A DNA stretch of 64,000 nt from Butyrivibrio fibrisolvens (GTDB taxonomy: Bacteria > Bacillota > Clostridia > Lachnospirales > Lachnospiraceae), in NCBI RefSeq assembly GCF_023206215.1, contig NZ_CP065800.1, forward strand, positions 2,418,001 to 2,482,000. The letters are read 5' to 3'. The position numbers were made by a program, and so were the translations under genes. The notes under the pieces are model-generated. The model ran no database searches, was not told the origin of the DNA, and saw nothing but the letters and a program-made list of their open reading frames with translations. This document shows positions 43,126 through 53,384 of the stretch, in pieces (the first letter of the stretch is position 1; every line of letters starts with the position of its first letter).

Positions 43126-45126
43126 ATGAGCAAGGACAAGAAATTTGACAAAAATCGATCTGCCGGTATCGGCAATGAACCGGATAATGAAGAGATAACA
43201 GGAATAATATCAGACGGGTCAAAAACAGATAATGACAATAGTATTAGTGAAAAAGAAAAATACGAAAGAGATATAGATAATGAGCAGGATACTACATCAG
43301 AAGATGAGTATTCTGATAACGGATCAGATGAAAGATCGGATGAAGAAGACGATGAAGATGTTGATGATCTTGAGAAAGCCTTTGAAGAAGAAACAAGGCG
43401 AATGAATGCTAAGAAGCTAAAAAGGGATGCAAGGATTCCAAAGGGTATGACACCTCAGGAATACAAGGCCCAGAAGAGGAAGGATGCTATTAAAAATATA
43501 GCAATTGCTTTCCTTGCAATCCTTCTTGTGCTTACTCTTTTTTCCAATACTATTATGAATGTCACGCTTCCTCAGGTGGCTACATCTTATGTTGCCAGCA
43601 GCGAGATAGCACCATCTATCAGAGGTACAGGAACTCTTACTGCAGGTAGTACTTATGACGTTGTGATCACACAGACTCGTAAGATTGCTTCTGTAGAAGT
43701 TAAGGTAGGTCAGACCGTAGAGAAGGATCAGGTGCTTTTTACTCTGGAAGATGCAGAGTCAGAGGAGCTTGAAGCTGCAAAGACAGCAGCAGAGGATGCT
43801 AAGGATGCATATGATCTGGCACTCTTTTCAGCAGACATCCCTGCTGATGACATACTGGCTATTAAGAATGGATCTGCACTTTCTTTTGACTCATTTTTAA
43901 AAGAACTTGCTGAGGCCAATGAGAACTACTCAGCAGCACTTCAGACAGATACAGATGTTCAGGCTCAAATTGATGAGTATGAATATTATAAGAAAATAGC
44001 ATCCCTGTATGTAACTGCAGATGAAGACAGGGACAAGGCTACATCAGGAACTACTACAATGTCTGATGCGGACATTGTATATCAGCAAAAGCTCCTTGAA
44101 GAGACGATCACCAATCTTACTGCAGAGATTGAGAAGTATGATGAGATAATCAATAAGTTTGAAGCTTCATATGGTACAGATGCTCAAGTCTATGAAGACA
44201 GCTCTGAGGATTTTATCACTGAGTACAACTCATATCGCGAGGCGATAGATAATAAATACGTAGCTGAGAGTAAAAAAGGCGTAGCTGAAAGGGAAAAGGC
44301 TAAACTTGCTGATTTTGGCAATCTTGAGACAAGAAATGCTTCCTATTATGACGGACTTATAGAGTCAGCAAAGGAGAACAAGAACCAGACAGCTGCAGCT
44401 CTCACTAAAGCAGAAACTGCAAGAAAAGAAGTTCTTGCCAAGATAACAGCTGAGATAGCACTTGTTCAGAAGAGAACTGATTATGAACAGGCTAAGGCCA
44501 AGGTTGATAAGCTTGAAGAGACAGCTATAGGAGCTACAGTTAATGCCCCTGTTGCAGGTACTATCACTAATGTAGCTTATAAGGCAGGCGAGAATACTAA
44601 AGCCAACGAGACTATGGCTACCATACAGCTTGAAGGCCAGGTTCTGACTATGAGTTTTTCTGTTACAACAGAGCAGGCCAAGAAAGTCAAAGTAGGGCAG
44701 GCTGCGTCAGCTCAGAATGCATGGGCATATTCAGACCTTTCTGCAGTACTTACATCCATAACCAATGACTCAAGTGACCCTAACGGTCATAAAGTTCTTA
44801 ACTTTGAAGTGTCCGGAACAGATCTTTCTGCAGGACAGAGCCTTAGCCTTGTACTTGGAGAGAACGCTGTAACCTATGACCTTGTAGTACCTAACAGTGC
44901 CATAAGAGAAGATAATAATGGTAAGTTCGTCCTGATACTTGATTCCAGAAGCACACCTTTTGGTAACCGTTATATTGCAAGAAGAGCTGATGTGACAGTT
45001 GTAGCATCAGATGATGCCAACTCTGCCATTACAGGTAATATCGATCCGTATTCATATGTTATTACAACATCAACAGCGCCTATTTCTTCAGGAGATCAGG
45101 TAAGACTTCAGGATACTAATTCATAA
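43126..45126 (+). CDS. HlyD/MacA-like membrane fusion protein
   Basis: 666 residues: an acidic, disordered N-terminus (1-105), one membrane segment (about 128-150), then the adaptor fold: a lipoyl half, a long coiled coil (about 205-460), the second lipoyl half NAPVAGTITNVAYKAGE, and beta-barrel regions. Such proteins link inner-membrane pumps with partners; in Gram-positive cells they occur with MacB-like transporters. Here it stands between sugar-importer permeases and a MacB-like protein. GGGAGG before ATG. Confidence 0.85.
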   Translation: MSKDKKFDKNRSAGIGNEPDNEEITGIISDGSKTDNDNSISEKEKYERDIDNEQDTTSEDEYSDNGSDERSDEEDDEDVDDLEKAFEEETRRMNAKKLKRDARIPKGMTPQEYKAQKRKDAIKNIAIAFLAILLVLTLFSNTIMNVTLPQVATSYVASSEIAPSIRGTGTLTAGSTYDVVITQTRKIASVEVKVGQTVEKDQVLFTLEDAESEELEAAKTAAEDAKDAYDLALFSADIPADDILAIKNGSALSFDSFLKELAEANENYSAALQTDTDVQAQIDEYEYYKKIASLYVTADEDRDKATSGTTTMSDADIVYQQKLLEETITNLTAEIEKYDEIINKFEASYGTDAQVYEDSSEDFITEYNSYREAIDNKYVAESKKGVAEREKAKLADFGNLETRNASYYDGLIESAKENKNQTAAALTKAETARKEVLAKITAEIALVQKRTDYEQAKAKVDKLEETAIGATVNAPVAGTITNVAYKAGENTKANETMATIQLEGQVLTMSFSVTTEQAKKVKVGQAASAQNAWAYSDLSAVLTSITNDSSDPNGHKVLNFEVSGTDLSAGQSLSLVLGENAVTYDLVVPNSAIREDNNGKFVLILDSRSTPFGNRYIARRADVTVVASDDANSAITGNIDPYSYVITTSTAPISSGDQVRLQDTNS

Positions 45127-45138
45127 GACGGGTTTATT

Positions 45139-46731
45139 ATGATCAAAAAACTATTACGAAAAGTCAAAAGAGCACTAAGCCCGTATGGAAAGCGTCTCAT
45201 AGCTCTTGTCTTAATACTGGTTGCAGCCTTGCTCCTTGGAGCATATAAAGATTATGCTGTTTCATCTCTGCCTGACCAGAACGGATGGAGGAACTGGATT
45301 GATGACGGAAGCTATGGACAGATAAGTATTTACTTCAACCATTCGCTTAGTGTGACACCTGATTCTATCAGGGAATACAATTATAAGATACTTAAAGCTT
45401 TGCAGGAAGCTGCCCTCAAAGAGGAAGGCGATGAGCTTGTATATTGTTACAGTGCGCCGGGGCGAGTGACCATATCACGTGAAAGTAAGAGTGTTGACGT
45501 AAAAGCAGTTGGAGTGGGCGGCAAGTTCTTCTATATACATCCTACAACTCTTATAAAAGGCTCTTACTTTGATCCCGAAGCCGATATGAAGGATCAGATA
45601 GTTATTGATGAAGATACTGCCTGGAACCTTTTTGGATCAAGTGATATCATCGGACAGGTTGTAGATATAGGCGGTATCCCACACTATATATGCGGCGTTG
45701 TCAGAAGACAAAGTGGCAAGATTGCCAAGGCGGCAGGACTTGATAAGCCTATAGTATATGTATCATTTCAGACACTTGTGATATATGGAACTGTGGATTC
45801 AAGTAGCTTTGATGGTGGTCAGATTCAGAGCATAGACCCAAACGAAGAAGGCATGTATACGTATTCAGGATCAGAAGAAGGCTCTGGCGGATCGACATCA
45901 TCAGGTTCTAAATCTTCCGGTGATACAGGAGGTAGTACACCTGATACTTCTTCCGGAGCATCCGGCAGTGCTACAGCTTCAGGTGGATCTGGTCAGTCTG
46001 CAGGCACCGGATCAGGAAGTTCAAATGGTACAACTACTTCATCAGATAATAACGACGCAGGTGGTACATCTTCTGAAAGCTCATCCGGCGAAGCAGGCAG
46101 TGAAACAGGAACAGATACATCTCCTGCGTCTGCCACAGAAACAGGACCAGCTACAGCGCAAGGATCTTCTTATTCCGGAGGAAATTATTCAGGATCGTCA
46201 GGGTCAGTACCTGATGTTATACAGCCTCTTTCCTATGGTGAGAGAGCAGAAGCTGACAGCATCAGTATAATATCTACTAATCTAAGCGGAGTAGCAGGTA
46301 TAGCATGCTATGAACTGATAATGCCTGACTCAGTTGATAACTATGCAACAAACCTTGTCAAAGATAAACTTGGATTTAAAGATAATGATGACATTATTGT
46401 AATGGATTCCAGAATGAGATTTTCATTGGGATCTTTGATCAGTATCTTTAAAGCCTTCCCGGCAAGATCGATGCAGCTGACAGAATTCTCATATCCATAT
46501 TGGGAGAATATTGCAAGAGGCTGGGAAGATATTCTGGCTATGGTAGTAATGGCTGAGCTTATACTATATGTTATAGCTTTCCTACTATTAGTATGGATAG
46601 TGGTAAGCTGGTACAACAACAGAACCTGGAAGACCAGGGATATTGTTAAGAAAGTTAATGACACAATATATGATTTTCAGTCACACAAGAAAAGGAGAAA
46701 AGGCAATGGTAAAATCAAGAAAACTAGTTAG
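45139..46731 (+). CDS. MacB-like external-domain protein with Gly/Ser linker
   Basis: 530 residues. Membrane segment near 18-38, then a domain resembling the MacB periplasmic core (to about 235: GVGGKFFYIHPTTLIKGSYFD and VIDEDTAWNLFG), a 120-residue Gly/Ser/Thr/Asp linker, a second short globular part, and a C-terminal membrane segment (about 475-497). Real MacB has four segments and an ATPase domain; both the ATPase and two segments are absent. It follows the adaptor by 13 bp and overlaps the next gene by 26 bp, so it belongs to this machine. Confidence 0.78.
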   Translation: MIKKLLRKVKRALSPYGKRLIALVLILVAALLLGAYKDYAVSSLPDQNGWRNWIDDGSYGQISIYFNHSLSVTPDSIREYNYKILKALQEAALKEEGDELVYCYSAPGRVTISRESKSVDVKAVGVGGKFFYIHPTTLIKGSYFDPEADMKDQIVIDEDTAWNLFGSSDIIGQVVDIGGIPHYICGVVRRQSGKIAKAAGLDKPIVYVSFQTLVIYGTVDSSSFDGGQIQSIDPNEEGMYTYSGSEEGSGGSTSSGSKSSGDTGGSTPDTSSGASGSATASGGSGQSAGTGSGSSNGTTTSSDNNDAGGTSSESSSGEAGSETGTDTSPASATETGPATAQGSSYSGGNYSGSSGSVPDVIQPLSYGERAEADSISIISTNLSGVAGIACYELIMPDSVDNYATNLVKDKLGFKDNDDIIVMDSRMRFSLGSLISIFKAFPARSMQLTEFSYPYWENIARGWEDILAMVVMAELILYVIAFLLLVWIVVSWYNNRTWKTRDIVKKVNDTIYDFQSHKKRRKGNGKIKKTS

Positions 46732-48976
46732 TCTGGCTTTATGCCTTACACTGACAGCAACTGTATTTACCGGATGCGGCAAAAAAGGAGCCCAGAAGGG
46801 ATCAACTGACAATGTTGCAGATTATGACCATATCTACAGAGAAGATAAGTTTACACTTTCTGAAGAAGCAGATGTGAGTGAATTAAATAGAATTGGCGCC
46901 TACAAAGATCGAGTTTATGTATATGGTCAGTCATATGGCAGTGATGATGAAAATGGAGAATTTAAGTTTTTAAGCTTTAAGGAAGATGGAACTGACGTGA
47001 AGCAGTTTTCTGTTTCTGCCAAGGCTTCAAGCGAGAATGAAACCATCTATTTCAATCAGGCAATCTGTGATGGCGATGGCAATTTCTATATGGTCAAAAA
47101 TGTGTACAACTACGGGGAAGATGAAGATAATTACGATGACTATTATCTGGAAAAATATTCTCCGGAAGGAGAACAGCTGTGGCAGAGCCAAATTACTGAT
47201 ACAGATATAACAGGGGATGGCATCTATATAATTGAAGGCAGGGGCGTTCTTACATATGGAGGAAGTAAGATTGGCCTGTTTTCCGAGGAAGATGGCAAAC
47301 TCATAAAGGATTATGATACAGGCGTTGAATACCTGCAGCAGCTTGTTCCAAAGGACAACAATGTACTTATATATACTTGGGATGATGACGGATACAAACT
47401 TCAGGAATTCAGCCTGGATGATGGTAAGGTCGGCAAAGATATTGAATTCCCCGGAAGTTTTAGCAATTATTCTTACTGCCTTCAGGGTACTAATTCGGAC
47501 CTTCTTCTTCTTGCAAGAGACGGAATTTATACCTACAACTATGGAGATAGCGATGTAACATATTGCTGCTCTTATATTGATTCAGATATAAACTCTGACA
47601 TGGTAGAAGGTGCTGTTCAGCTTTCAGATACAGAGTTTCTCCTTCTTCTTATGGATGAGGAAGATTATACATATAAGCTTACTAAAGTTGTGAAAGTGCC
47701 TGCCGAAGAAGCCAAGTCTCAGGAGATAATCACTCTTGCATGTTACTGGATGGATTCGACAGTAAGAAATGCTATTGTGGATTTTAACAAGTCCAATCCT
47801 AAATATCGTATATCTGTCACTGACTATTCTCTATATGACACGGATAATGACTATGGTGCCGGTGTTACCAAACTTAATACAGATATAGTTGCCGGTAATG
47901 TTCCGGATATCGTGCTTGCGTCCACGGAGCTTCCTATGGAGGCTTATGCAGCCAAGGATATATTTATGGATCTGGATCCGTTGATTGAGGCAGACAGCGA
48001 ATTCGTCTCGGATGATTATCTTCAGAATGTTTTTGATTCTTTTAGAAGAGATGGCAAGCTCTATTCACTTGTGCCTGCGTTCTCGGTTTATACTATAGCA
48101 GTTGCGACATCTGCTGTAGGAGGCAAGACATCATGGACTATGAAAGAGATGAAGCAGATAGCTGATTCTAAAGGCATAGAATATAAGGATATGTTCGGAC
48201 TTGGATATACCAGAAATAATATCATGAGCATGGCTGTATATCTTAATGCTTCGTCATATATCAATTGGGACAAGCACGAGTGTTACTTTGATTCGGATGA
48301 GTTCAAAGAATTCCTTGCATTTATGAAGGAGTTCCCTGAAGATTATGACTACTCCAACTATGAAGATACTTCGGACTATTGGAGAAAAGGCAAAGCCCTT
48401 GCAGAACTTGAGTATTTGGGCGATTTCGATTCCTATAAGGATGTTCTTAGAGGAACATTTGGCGAAGATGTTACTATGATTGGCTTCCCTACAAATGACT
48501 CAGTAGAGGGATCATCAGGAAGTGCCATCATCCCTACCAATGAGATATGTATAAGCGCTTCTACTGATAAGAAGGAAGGCTGCTGGGAATTCCTTAAGAG
48601 TTTCTTTAATGATGAGTATCAGCAGAAATATGTCGACTATGGATATTTCCCTGTAAAGAGAAGCACATTTGAAAAAATGGCTGACGATGCTATGAAACCT
48701 GAAACTTGGATTAATGAAGAAGGAGTGGAAGAGACATATACTCCTACTATGAATGTGGGTGGAACAGAAGTAGAACTTACTCCTTTGACTCAGGCAGAAA
48801 GAGATTATATTGTAGGCTTCATAGAGGGAGTAACTGAACATGTTGTATATGACGAAGAGATATTCAATATCATCTCAGAAGAAGCTGCTGCATATTTTAA
48901 TGGCCAAAAGTCAGTTGATGATGTTGCTGCGATCATTCAGAGCAGGATCAATATCTACGTCAATGAGAACAGCTGA
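46706..48976 (+). CDS. Solute-binding lipoprotein with N-terminal beta-propeller-like region
   Basis: 756 residues: lipobox TVFTGCGKK (Cys about 25), then about 330 residues of repeated Tyr/Gly/Asp-rich strands, like a beta-propeller, and a family 1 extracellular sugar-binding domain (about 345-750: DFNKSNPKYRISVTDYS, VPDIVLAS, and LEYLGDFDS). The extra N-terminal part is not present in standard sugar-binding proteins. Start at 46706 follows AAAGGAG. Last gene of the operon; a strong terminator follows. Confidence 0.85.
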   Translation: MVKSRKLVSLALCLTLTATVFTGCGKKGAQKGSTDNVADYDHIYREDKFTLSEEADVSELNRIGAYKDRVYVYGQSYGSDDENGEFKFLSFKEDGTDVKQFSVSAKASSENETIYFNQAICDGDGNFYMVKNVYNYGEDEDNYDDYYLEKYSPEGEQLWQSQITDTDITGDGIYIIEGRGVLTYGGSKIGLFSEEDGKLIKDYDTGVEYLQQLVPKDNNVLIYTWDDDGYKLQEFSLDDGKVGKDIEFPGSFSNYSYCLQGTNSDLLLLARDGIYTYNYGDSDVTYCCSYIDSDINSDMVEGAVQLSDTEFLLLLMDEEDYTYKLTKVVKVPAEEAKSQEIITLACYWMDSTVRNAIVDFNKSNPKYRISVTDYSLYDTDNDYGAGVTKLNTDIVAGNVPDIVLASTELPMEAYAAKDIFMDLDPLIEADSEFVSDDYLQNVFDSFRRDGKLYSLVPAFSVYTIAVATSAVGGKTSWTMKEMKQIADSKGIEYKDMFGLGYTRNNIMSMAVYLNASSYINWDKHECYFDSDEFKEFLAFMKEFPEDYDYSNYEDTSDYWRKGKALAELEYLGDFDSYKDVLRGTFGEDVTMIGFPTNDSVEGSSGSAIIPTNEICISASTDKKEGCWEFLKSFFNDEYQQKYVDYGYFPVKRSTFEKMADDAMKPETWINEEGVEETYTPTMNVGGTEVELTPLTQAERDYIVGFIEGVTEHVVYDEEIFNIISEEAAAYFNGQKSVDDVAAIIQSRINIYVNENS

Positions 48977-48992
48977 TAAGTATTAGAATTTC

Positions 48993-49044
48993 AAAACTTC
49001 CTGTACCTGATTTTTCTAAAGAGGGTACAGGAAGTTTTATTTTT
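48993..49044 (+). terminator. Intrinsic terminator
   Basis: AAAACTTCCTGTACC pairs with GGTACAGGAAGTTTT, followed by ATTTTT. Closes the hybrid operon. Confidence 0.9.
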
Positions 49045-49148
49045 GATAATAATAATGAAAATAATATTAATTTATTGTATAATATTTTTGAGTTGTTTTT
49101 AAACAATTTATAGAGTCACAGACTCGCATTAAGGAAGGAGACATTATT

Positions 49149-50393
49149 ATGAGAAAGATGCAAAAGATTCTTTCTGTTGCAATGGCAACTGCAATGACTA
49201 TGTCACTTGTAGCTTGCGGCGGTTCAGCTGACAATGATGCTGATGTAACAGATAAGGAAGAGACAACAGAAGAAACAGGTTCTGAGGAGACAGGTTCTGA
49301 AGAAACTGGTTCTGAAGAGACAGGTTCTTCTGAAGAAGTTACAGATATGAAAGTTGCTATGGTTACTGACTACGGTGATATCACTGATATGTCATTCAAC
49401 CAGACAACATACGAAGCTTGCAAAGCTTACTGTGACGAGAACGGAGTAGAGTTCTCATACTTCAAACCTGCAGATAACTCAACAGATGACCGTGTTTCAT
49501 CTATCGAGCAGGCTATCGACGAGGGATATAACGTTATCGTTATGCCAGGTTATGCATTCGCAGAAGCAGTTGTAGAGACAGCAGAAGACAACCCTGATGT
49601 TAAGTTTGTAGCACTTGACGTATCACAGTATGACTTCGATACAGCTAATGGCGGCGAAGAGTATTCTCAGCCTAACGTATTCTCAGCTATCTATCAGGAA
49701 GAGCTTCCTGGATACATGGCTGGTTATGCAGCAGTAAAGCTTGGTTATACTAACCTTGGATTCCTTGGTGGTATGGCAGTTCCTGCAGTTATCCGTTATG
49801 GTCTTGGTTTCGTACAGGGTGCTGACGCAGCTGCAGCTGAGCTTGGCATTGAAGTAACAGTTAACTACGCTTACGGCGGACAGTTCTACGGCGATTCTGA
49901 TATCACAGCAGTTATGGATACATGGTATCAGGGTGGAACAGAAGTTGTATTTGCATGCGGCGGCGGTATCTACACATCTGCAGCAGAAGCAGCTCAGAAG
50001 GTTGGCGGCAAGGTTATCGGTGTTGACGTTGACCAGCAGGGTACTATCGATGGTTCTTATGGCGAAGGCATGACAATTACATCAGCTTGTAAGGGTCTTA
50101 CAGCTACAGTTAACACACTTCTTTCTGCTATCCAGAACGGTGAGTGGGACAACTATGCAGGACAGATCCAGAATCTTGGACTTGTTTCAGCTGATGATCT
50201 TTCACTTAACTATGTAAGTCTTGCTGATTCTACACTTTACAACGATGACTTCACAGAAGATGATTACAAGGCACTCGTTGCAGCTATGTTCAATGGCGAA
50301 GTTACAGTTAATAACGATTCTTCCAATGCTGATCCTTCATCCCTTGGATGCGAGAACGTTAAGATTGGAACATATCAGGAAAGCATTAAGTAA
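49149..50393 (+). CDS. BMP-family nucleoside-binding lipoprotein
   Basis: 414 residues: signal and lipobox SLVACGG (Cys about 23), a Glu/Thr/Gly/Ser repeat linker (residues about 40-65), then the BMP/PnrA nucleoside-binding fold (MVTDYGDITDMSFNQTTYEA, GFLGGMAVPAVIRYGLGF, VDVDQQGT). Relatives bind guanosine and other nucleosides. TATAAT at 49078 may be its -10 region, with no clear -35. SD AAGGAGG. Followed by a terminator and then the transporter genes, typical of highly expressed binding proteins. Confidence 0.92.
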   Translation: MRKMQKILSVAMATAMTMSLVACGGSADNDADVTDKEETTEETGSEETGSEETGSEETGSSEEVTDMKVAMVTDYGDITDMSFNQTTYEACKAYCDENGVEFSYFKPADNSTDDRVSSIEQAIDEGYNVIVMPGYAFAEAVVETAEDNPDVKFVALDVSQYDFDTANGGEEYSQPNVFSAIYQEELPGYMAGYAAVKLGYTNLGFLGGMAVPAVIRYGLGFVQGADAAAAELGIEVTVNYAYGGQFYGDSDITAVMDTWYQGGTEVVFACGGGIYTSAAEAAQKVGGKVIGVDVDQQGTIDGSYGEGMTITSACKGLTATVNTLLSAIQNGEWDNYAGQIQNLGLVSADDLSLNYVSLADSTLYNDDFTEDDYKALVAAMFNGEVTVNNDSSNADPSSLGCENVKIGTYQESIK

Positions 50394-50420
50394 TTTGCTT
50401 TATTAAGGTAAAAATAAAAT

Positions 50421-50458
50421 AGACTGCGGAAATACTTGAATTTTCCGCAGTCTTTTTA
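50421..50458 (+). terminator. Intrinsic terminator after BMP gene
   Basis: AGACTGCGGAAA pairs with TTTCCGCAGTCT, followed by TTTT. Probably partly leaky, so binding protein is made in excess over the transporter. Confidence 0.9.
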
Positions 50459-50555
50459 TAAAATGGCTTTTGATATTTTTTACTATAAAAAATTTAACTT
50501 CTCTATTGATTCTTTAATGAATTGGAATTATGATTCTAAGGATTAAAAAATATCC

Positions 50556-50662
50556 TGATCAGAGCTCGATAATCGATGGAATTTACAATCAGTAATTCTG
50601 GTTGCTATTTTTCATGGTTTACCGAGCTGTGGTCATGATATAGACCAGGTCGCTAATGGGAA
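50556..50662 (+). promoter_or_regulatory. Structured leader before transporter genes
   Basis: TGATCAgAGCTCG (50556) pairs with CGAGCTgtgGTCA (ends 50635); inside is CAATCAG-taatt-CTGGTTG, and after it TCGCT-aatggg-AGCGA ends close to the ribosome site. It resembles a multi-stem leader but no known riboswitch class (it lacks the purine riboswitch core). Confidence 0.4.
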
Positions 50663-50691
50663 GCGATTATTTTATATAAGGAGAATTCAGC

Positions 50692-52230
50692 ATGCAGGAT
50701 AATTACACTATTGAGATGCTGAACATCACGAAAAGATTCCCCGGAATAGTTGCAAATGACAACATATCTTTGCAGCTTAAAAAGGGCGAGATCCATGCAC
50801 TTCTTGGAGAAAACGGTGCTGGTAAGAGTACTCTTATGAGTGTTCTTTTCGGATTGTATCAGCCTGAAGAAGGTATCATCAAAAAAGATGGTAAGGAAGT
50901 TAAGATCAACAATCCTAATGATGCCAATGATCTTGGCATAGGAATGGTTCATCAGCACTTCAAACTTGTCCAGTGTTTCACTGTACTGGATAATATTATT
51001 CTGGGCGTTGAAACTACCAAATACGGCTTTTTACAGAAAAAGGAAGCCAGAAAGCGTGTTATGGAGCTTTCTGAGAAGTACGGTCTTAAGGTAGATCCTG
51101 ATGCGCTTATTCAGGATATTACTGTTGGTATGCAGCAAAGGACTGAGATCCTTAAGATGCTGTACAGGGACAATGATATTCTTATCTTCGACGAGCCAAC
51201 AGCCGTTCTTACACCTTCTGAGATCGATGAACTTATGCAGATCATGAAGAATCTTGCCAAAGAAGGCAAATCAATTCTTTTCATATCTCATAAGCTCAAT
51301 GAGATCATGTCTGTTGCTGACAGATGTTCAGTTCTTAGACGTGGTAAGTATATAGGAACAGTTGATATCAAGAGTACTACCAAGGAAGAGCTCAGTAAGA
51401 TGATGGTAGGCCGTGATGTACAGCTTGTAGTATCCAAAGAGGATGCCAAGCCTACAGATGTTGTTCTTGATGTTGAGAATCTTGTGGTTCCATCAAACCA
51501 TCATCACAAGAATGCTGTTAACAACGTATCATTCAAGGTTAGAAAAGGTGAGATCGTATGTATAGCAGGTATTGACGGCAATGGTCAGTCTGAGCTTGTA
51601 TACGGTATCACAGGTATCACCAAGTCTACAGGTGGCACTATAACTCTTAATGGCAAGGATATATCCAAGATGAGTATCCGTGAGAGGAATACATCAGGAC
51701 TTTCACATATCCCTGAAGATCGTCAGAGACACGGACTTGTCCTTGACTATTCACTTGCTTATAACATGGTGCTTCAGAGATACTTCGAGCCGGAGTTCAG
51801 AACAAAGCTTGGATTCCTTAAGAAAAAGAATATCAAGAACTATGCTTCAAGACTCATAGATCAGTTCGATGTTCGTTCGGGTCAGGGCACAGCTACTATC
51901 ACCAGAAGTATGTCAGGTGGTAACCAGCAGAAGGCTATCATCGCTCGTGAGATGGACAGAGACCATGATCTTCTTATAGCAGTTCAGCCTACTCGTGGTC
52001 TTGATGTAGGAGCTATCGAATATATTCACAGTCAGCTCATTAAAGAGCGTGACGCAGGTAAGGCTATTCTTCTTGTTTCTCTTGAACTTGAAGAAGTTCT
52101 TAGTGTGTCAGACAGAATCCTTGTAATGTATGAGGGCGAGATCGTTGGTGAGCTTGATCCTAAGACTACTACAAGAGAAGAGATAGGTATGTATATGTCA
52201 GGAGCCAGGAGAGAGGAGGTCAAGGCATGA
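50692..52230 (+). CDS. Nucleoside ABC transporter ATPase (NupO/RbsA type)
   Basis: 512 residues with two ABC domains. First: Walker A GENGAGKST, signature-like VGMQQRTEI, Walker B ILIFDEPTAVL. Second: degenerate Walker A GIDGNGQSE, signature SGGNQQKAI, then Walker B LLIAVQPTRGLDVGA. This is the RbsA-type arrangement used with BMP-type proteins. Overlaps the next gene by 4 bases. SD AAGGAG. Confidence 0.95.
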   Translation: MQDNYTIEMLNITKRFPGIVANDNISLQLKKGEIHALLGENGAGKSTLMSVLFGLYQPEEGIIKKDGKEVKINNPNDANDLGIGMVHQHFKLVQCFTVLDNIILGVETTKYGFLQKKEARKRVMELSEKYGLKVDPDALIQDITVGMQQRTEILKMLYRDNDILIFDEPTAVLTPSEIDELMQIMKNLAKEGKSILFISHKLNEIMSVADRCSVLRRGKYIGTVDIKSTTKEELSKMMVGRDVQLVVSKEDAKPTDVVLDVENLVVPSNHHHKNAVNNVSFKVRKGEIVCIAGIDGNGQSELVYGITGITKSTGGTITLNGKDISKMSIRERNTSGLSHIPEDRQRHGLVLDYSLAYNMVLQRYFEPEFRTKLGFLKKKNIKNYASRLIDQFDVRSGQGTATITRSMSGGNQQKAIIAREMDRDHDLLIAVQPTRGLDVGAIEYIHSQLIKERDAGKAILLVSLELEEVLSVSDRILVMYEGEIVGELDPKTTTREEIGMYMSGARREEVKA

Positions 52231-53384
52231 AGACTAAAAAGAATATCTTAAAATCAAATGCTTTTCAGACGATCCTTTCATCGCTTCTGTGCATTTTGTT
52301 TGGTGTCATCATATGTTATATAGTACTTCTGTGTATCAATCCTGCAGGTGCTAATGAAGCGATGACAACTATCCTTCAGAATTTCCTTGCAGCATCTAAG
52401 GCAAACCTTAGACTCAAGAATTTTGGAAGTACACTTGTTAAGACAGCGCCTCTTGTTATGTGCGGTCTTTCTATTCAGTTCTGTTACAAGACCGGTCTTT
52501 TCAATATCGGAGCAGCAGGACAGTATGCTGTAGGTGCAGGTATCAGCCTTTATGCGGCACTTGCATGGAACCTTCCATGGTTTGTCTGCCTTCTTCTGGC
52601 TACAGCAGTAGGTGCATTATGGGGAGCTATTGTAGGATTCCTTAAGGCTTACAGAAATGTTAACGAAGTTATCTCCGGTATCATGCTTAACTGGATAGGA
52701 CTGTACCTTGTTAACATGCTTACAGGCAATGTCAAAGAGACAACAAGCCCATATACTATTCCGATCAAGTCTGTTAGCAAGCAGTCACTTCTTCCAAGCC
52801 TTGGTCTTGAGAACCTCTTTGGTGGTAATAAGTATGTAGGAATCGCTATTCCTCTTGCTATAATCATCGCTATCGTGATCTACATCATCCAGCAGAATAC
52901 AACTCTTGGATATGTACTTATTGCTACAGGTTATAATAAGGAAGCTGCCAAATATGCAGGTATGAAGGGAAGCAAGAATATCATCATAACTCTTATCATT
53001 GGCGGAGCTCTTGCCGGTATGGGTGCAGGTATGTACTACCTGACAGGTATGGAGCAGTGGACTACTACAAGTTCAAGCGTTCCGGACATGGGCTTTAATG
53101 GTATCGCAGCCACATTCCTTGGCGGTCTTAACCCTATAGGAACTGTATTTGCAGCATATTTCATCGAGCATATCACACTTGGAGGATCTAAGATCAATCT
53201 TAACGTATATCCTTCTCAGATTGCTGATCTTATGTCAGCTATCATCATCTACCTTTGCGGATTTACTCTTTTCTTTAAGTATTGCATCAATAATTACCTT
53301 CGTAACAAGGAAGAGAGAGCTGCCAAGGCTACTGTAGAAGTTACAAAAGATGATAAAGCTAAGGAAGGAGGCGAAGGTAAATGA
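52227..53384 (+). CDS. Nucleoside ABC transporter permease (NupP type)
   Basis: 385 residues, about ten membrane segments, with the BPD_transp_2 family motif ATGYNKEAAKYAGMKGSKN facing the ATPase. The C-terminus is charged. Overlaps both neighbours by 4 bases, so expressed with them. Confidence 0.94.
   Translation: MKTKKNILKSNAFQTILSSLLCILFGVIICYIVLLCINPAGANEAMTTILQNFLAASKANLRLKNFGSTLVKTAPLVMCGLSIQFCYKTGLFNIGAAGQYAVGAGISLYAALAWNLPWFVCLLLATAVGALWGAIVGFLKAYRNVNEVISGIMLNWIGLYLVNMLTGNVKETTSPYTIPIKSVSKQSLLPSLGLENLFGGNKYVGIAIPLAIIIAIVIYIIQQNTTLGYVLIATGYNKEAAKYAGMKGSKNIIITLIIGGALAGMGAGMYYLTGMEQWTTTSSSVPDMGFNGIAATFLGGLNPIGTVFAAYFIEHITLGGSKINLNVYPSQIADLMSAIIIYLCGFTLFFKYCINNYLRNKEERAAKATVEVTKDDKAKEGGEGK

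Noticed and set aside
50459..50691. Purine riboswitch before the nucleoside transporter
   Set aside because: The conserved three-way junction core and kissing-loop sequences are not present.
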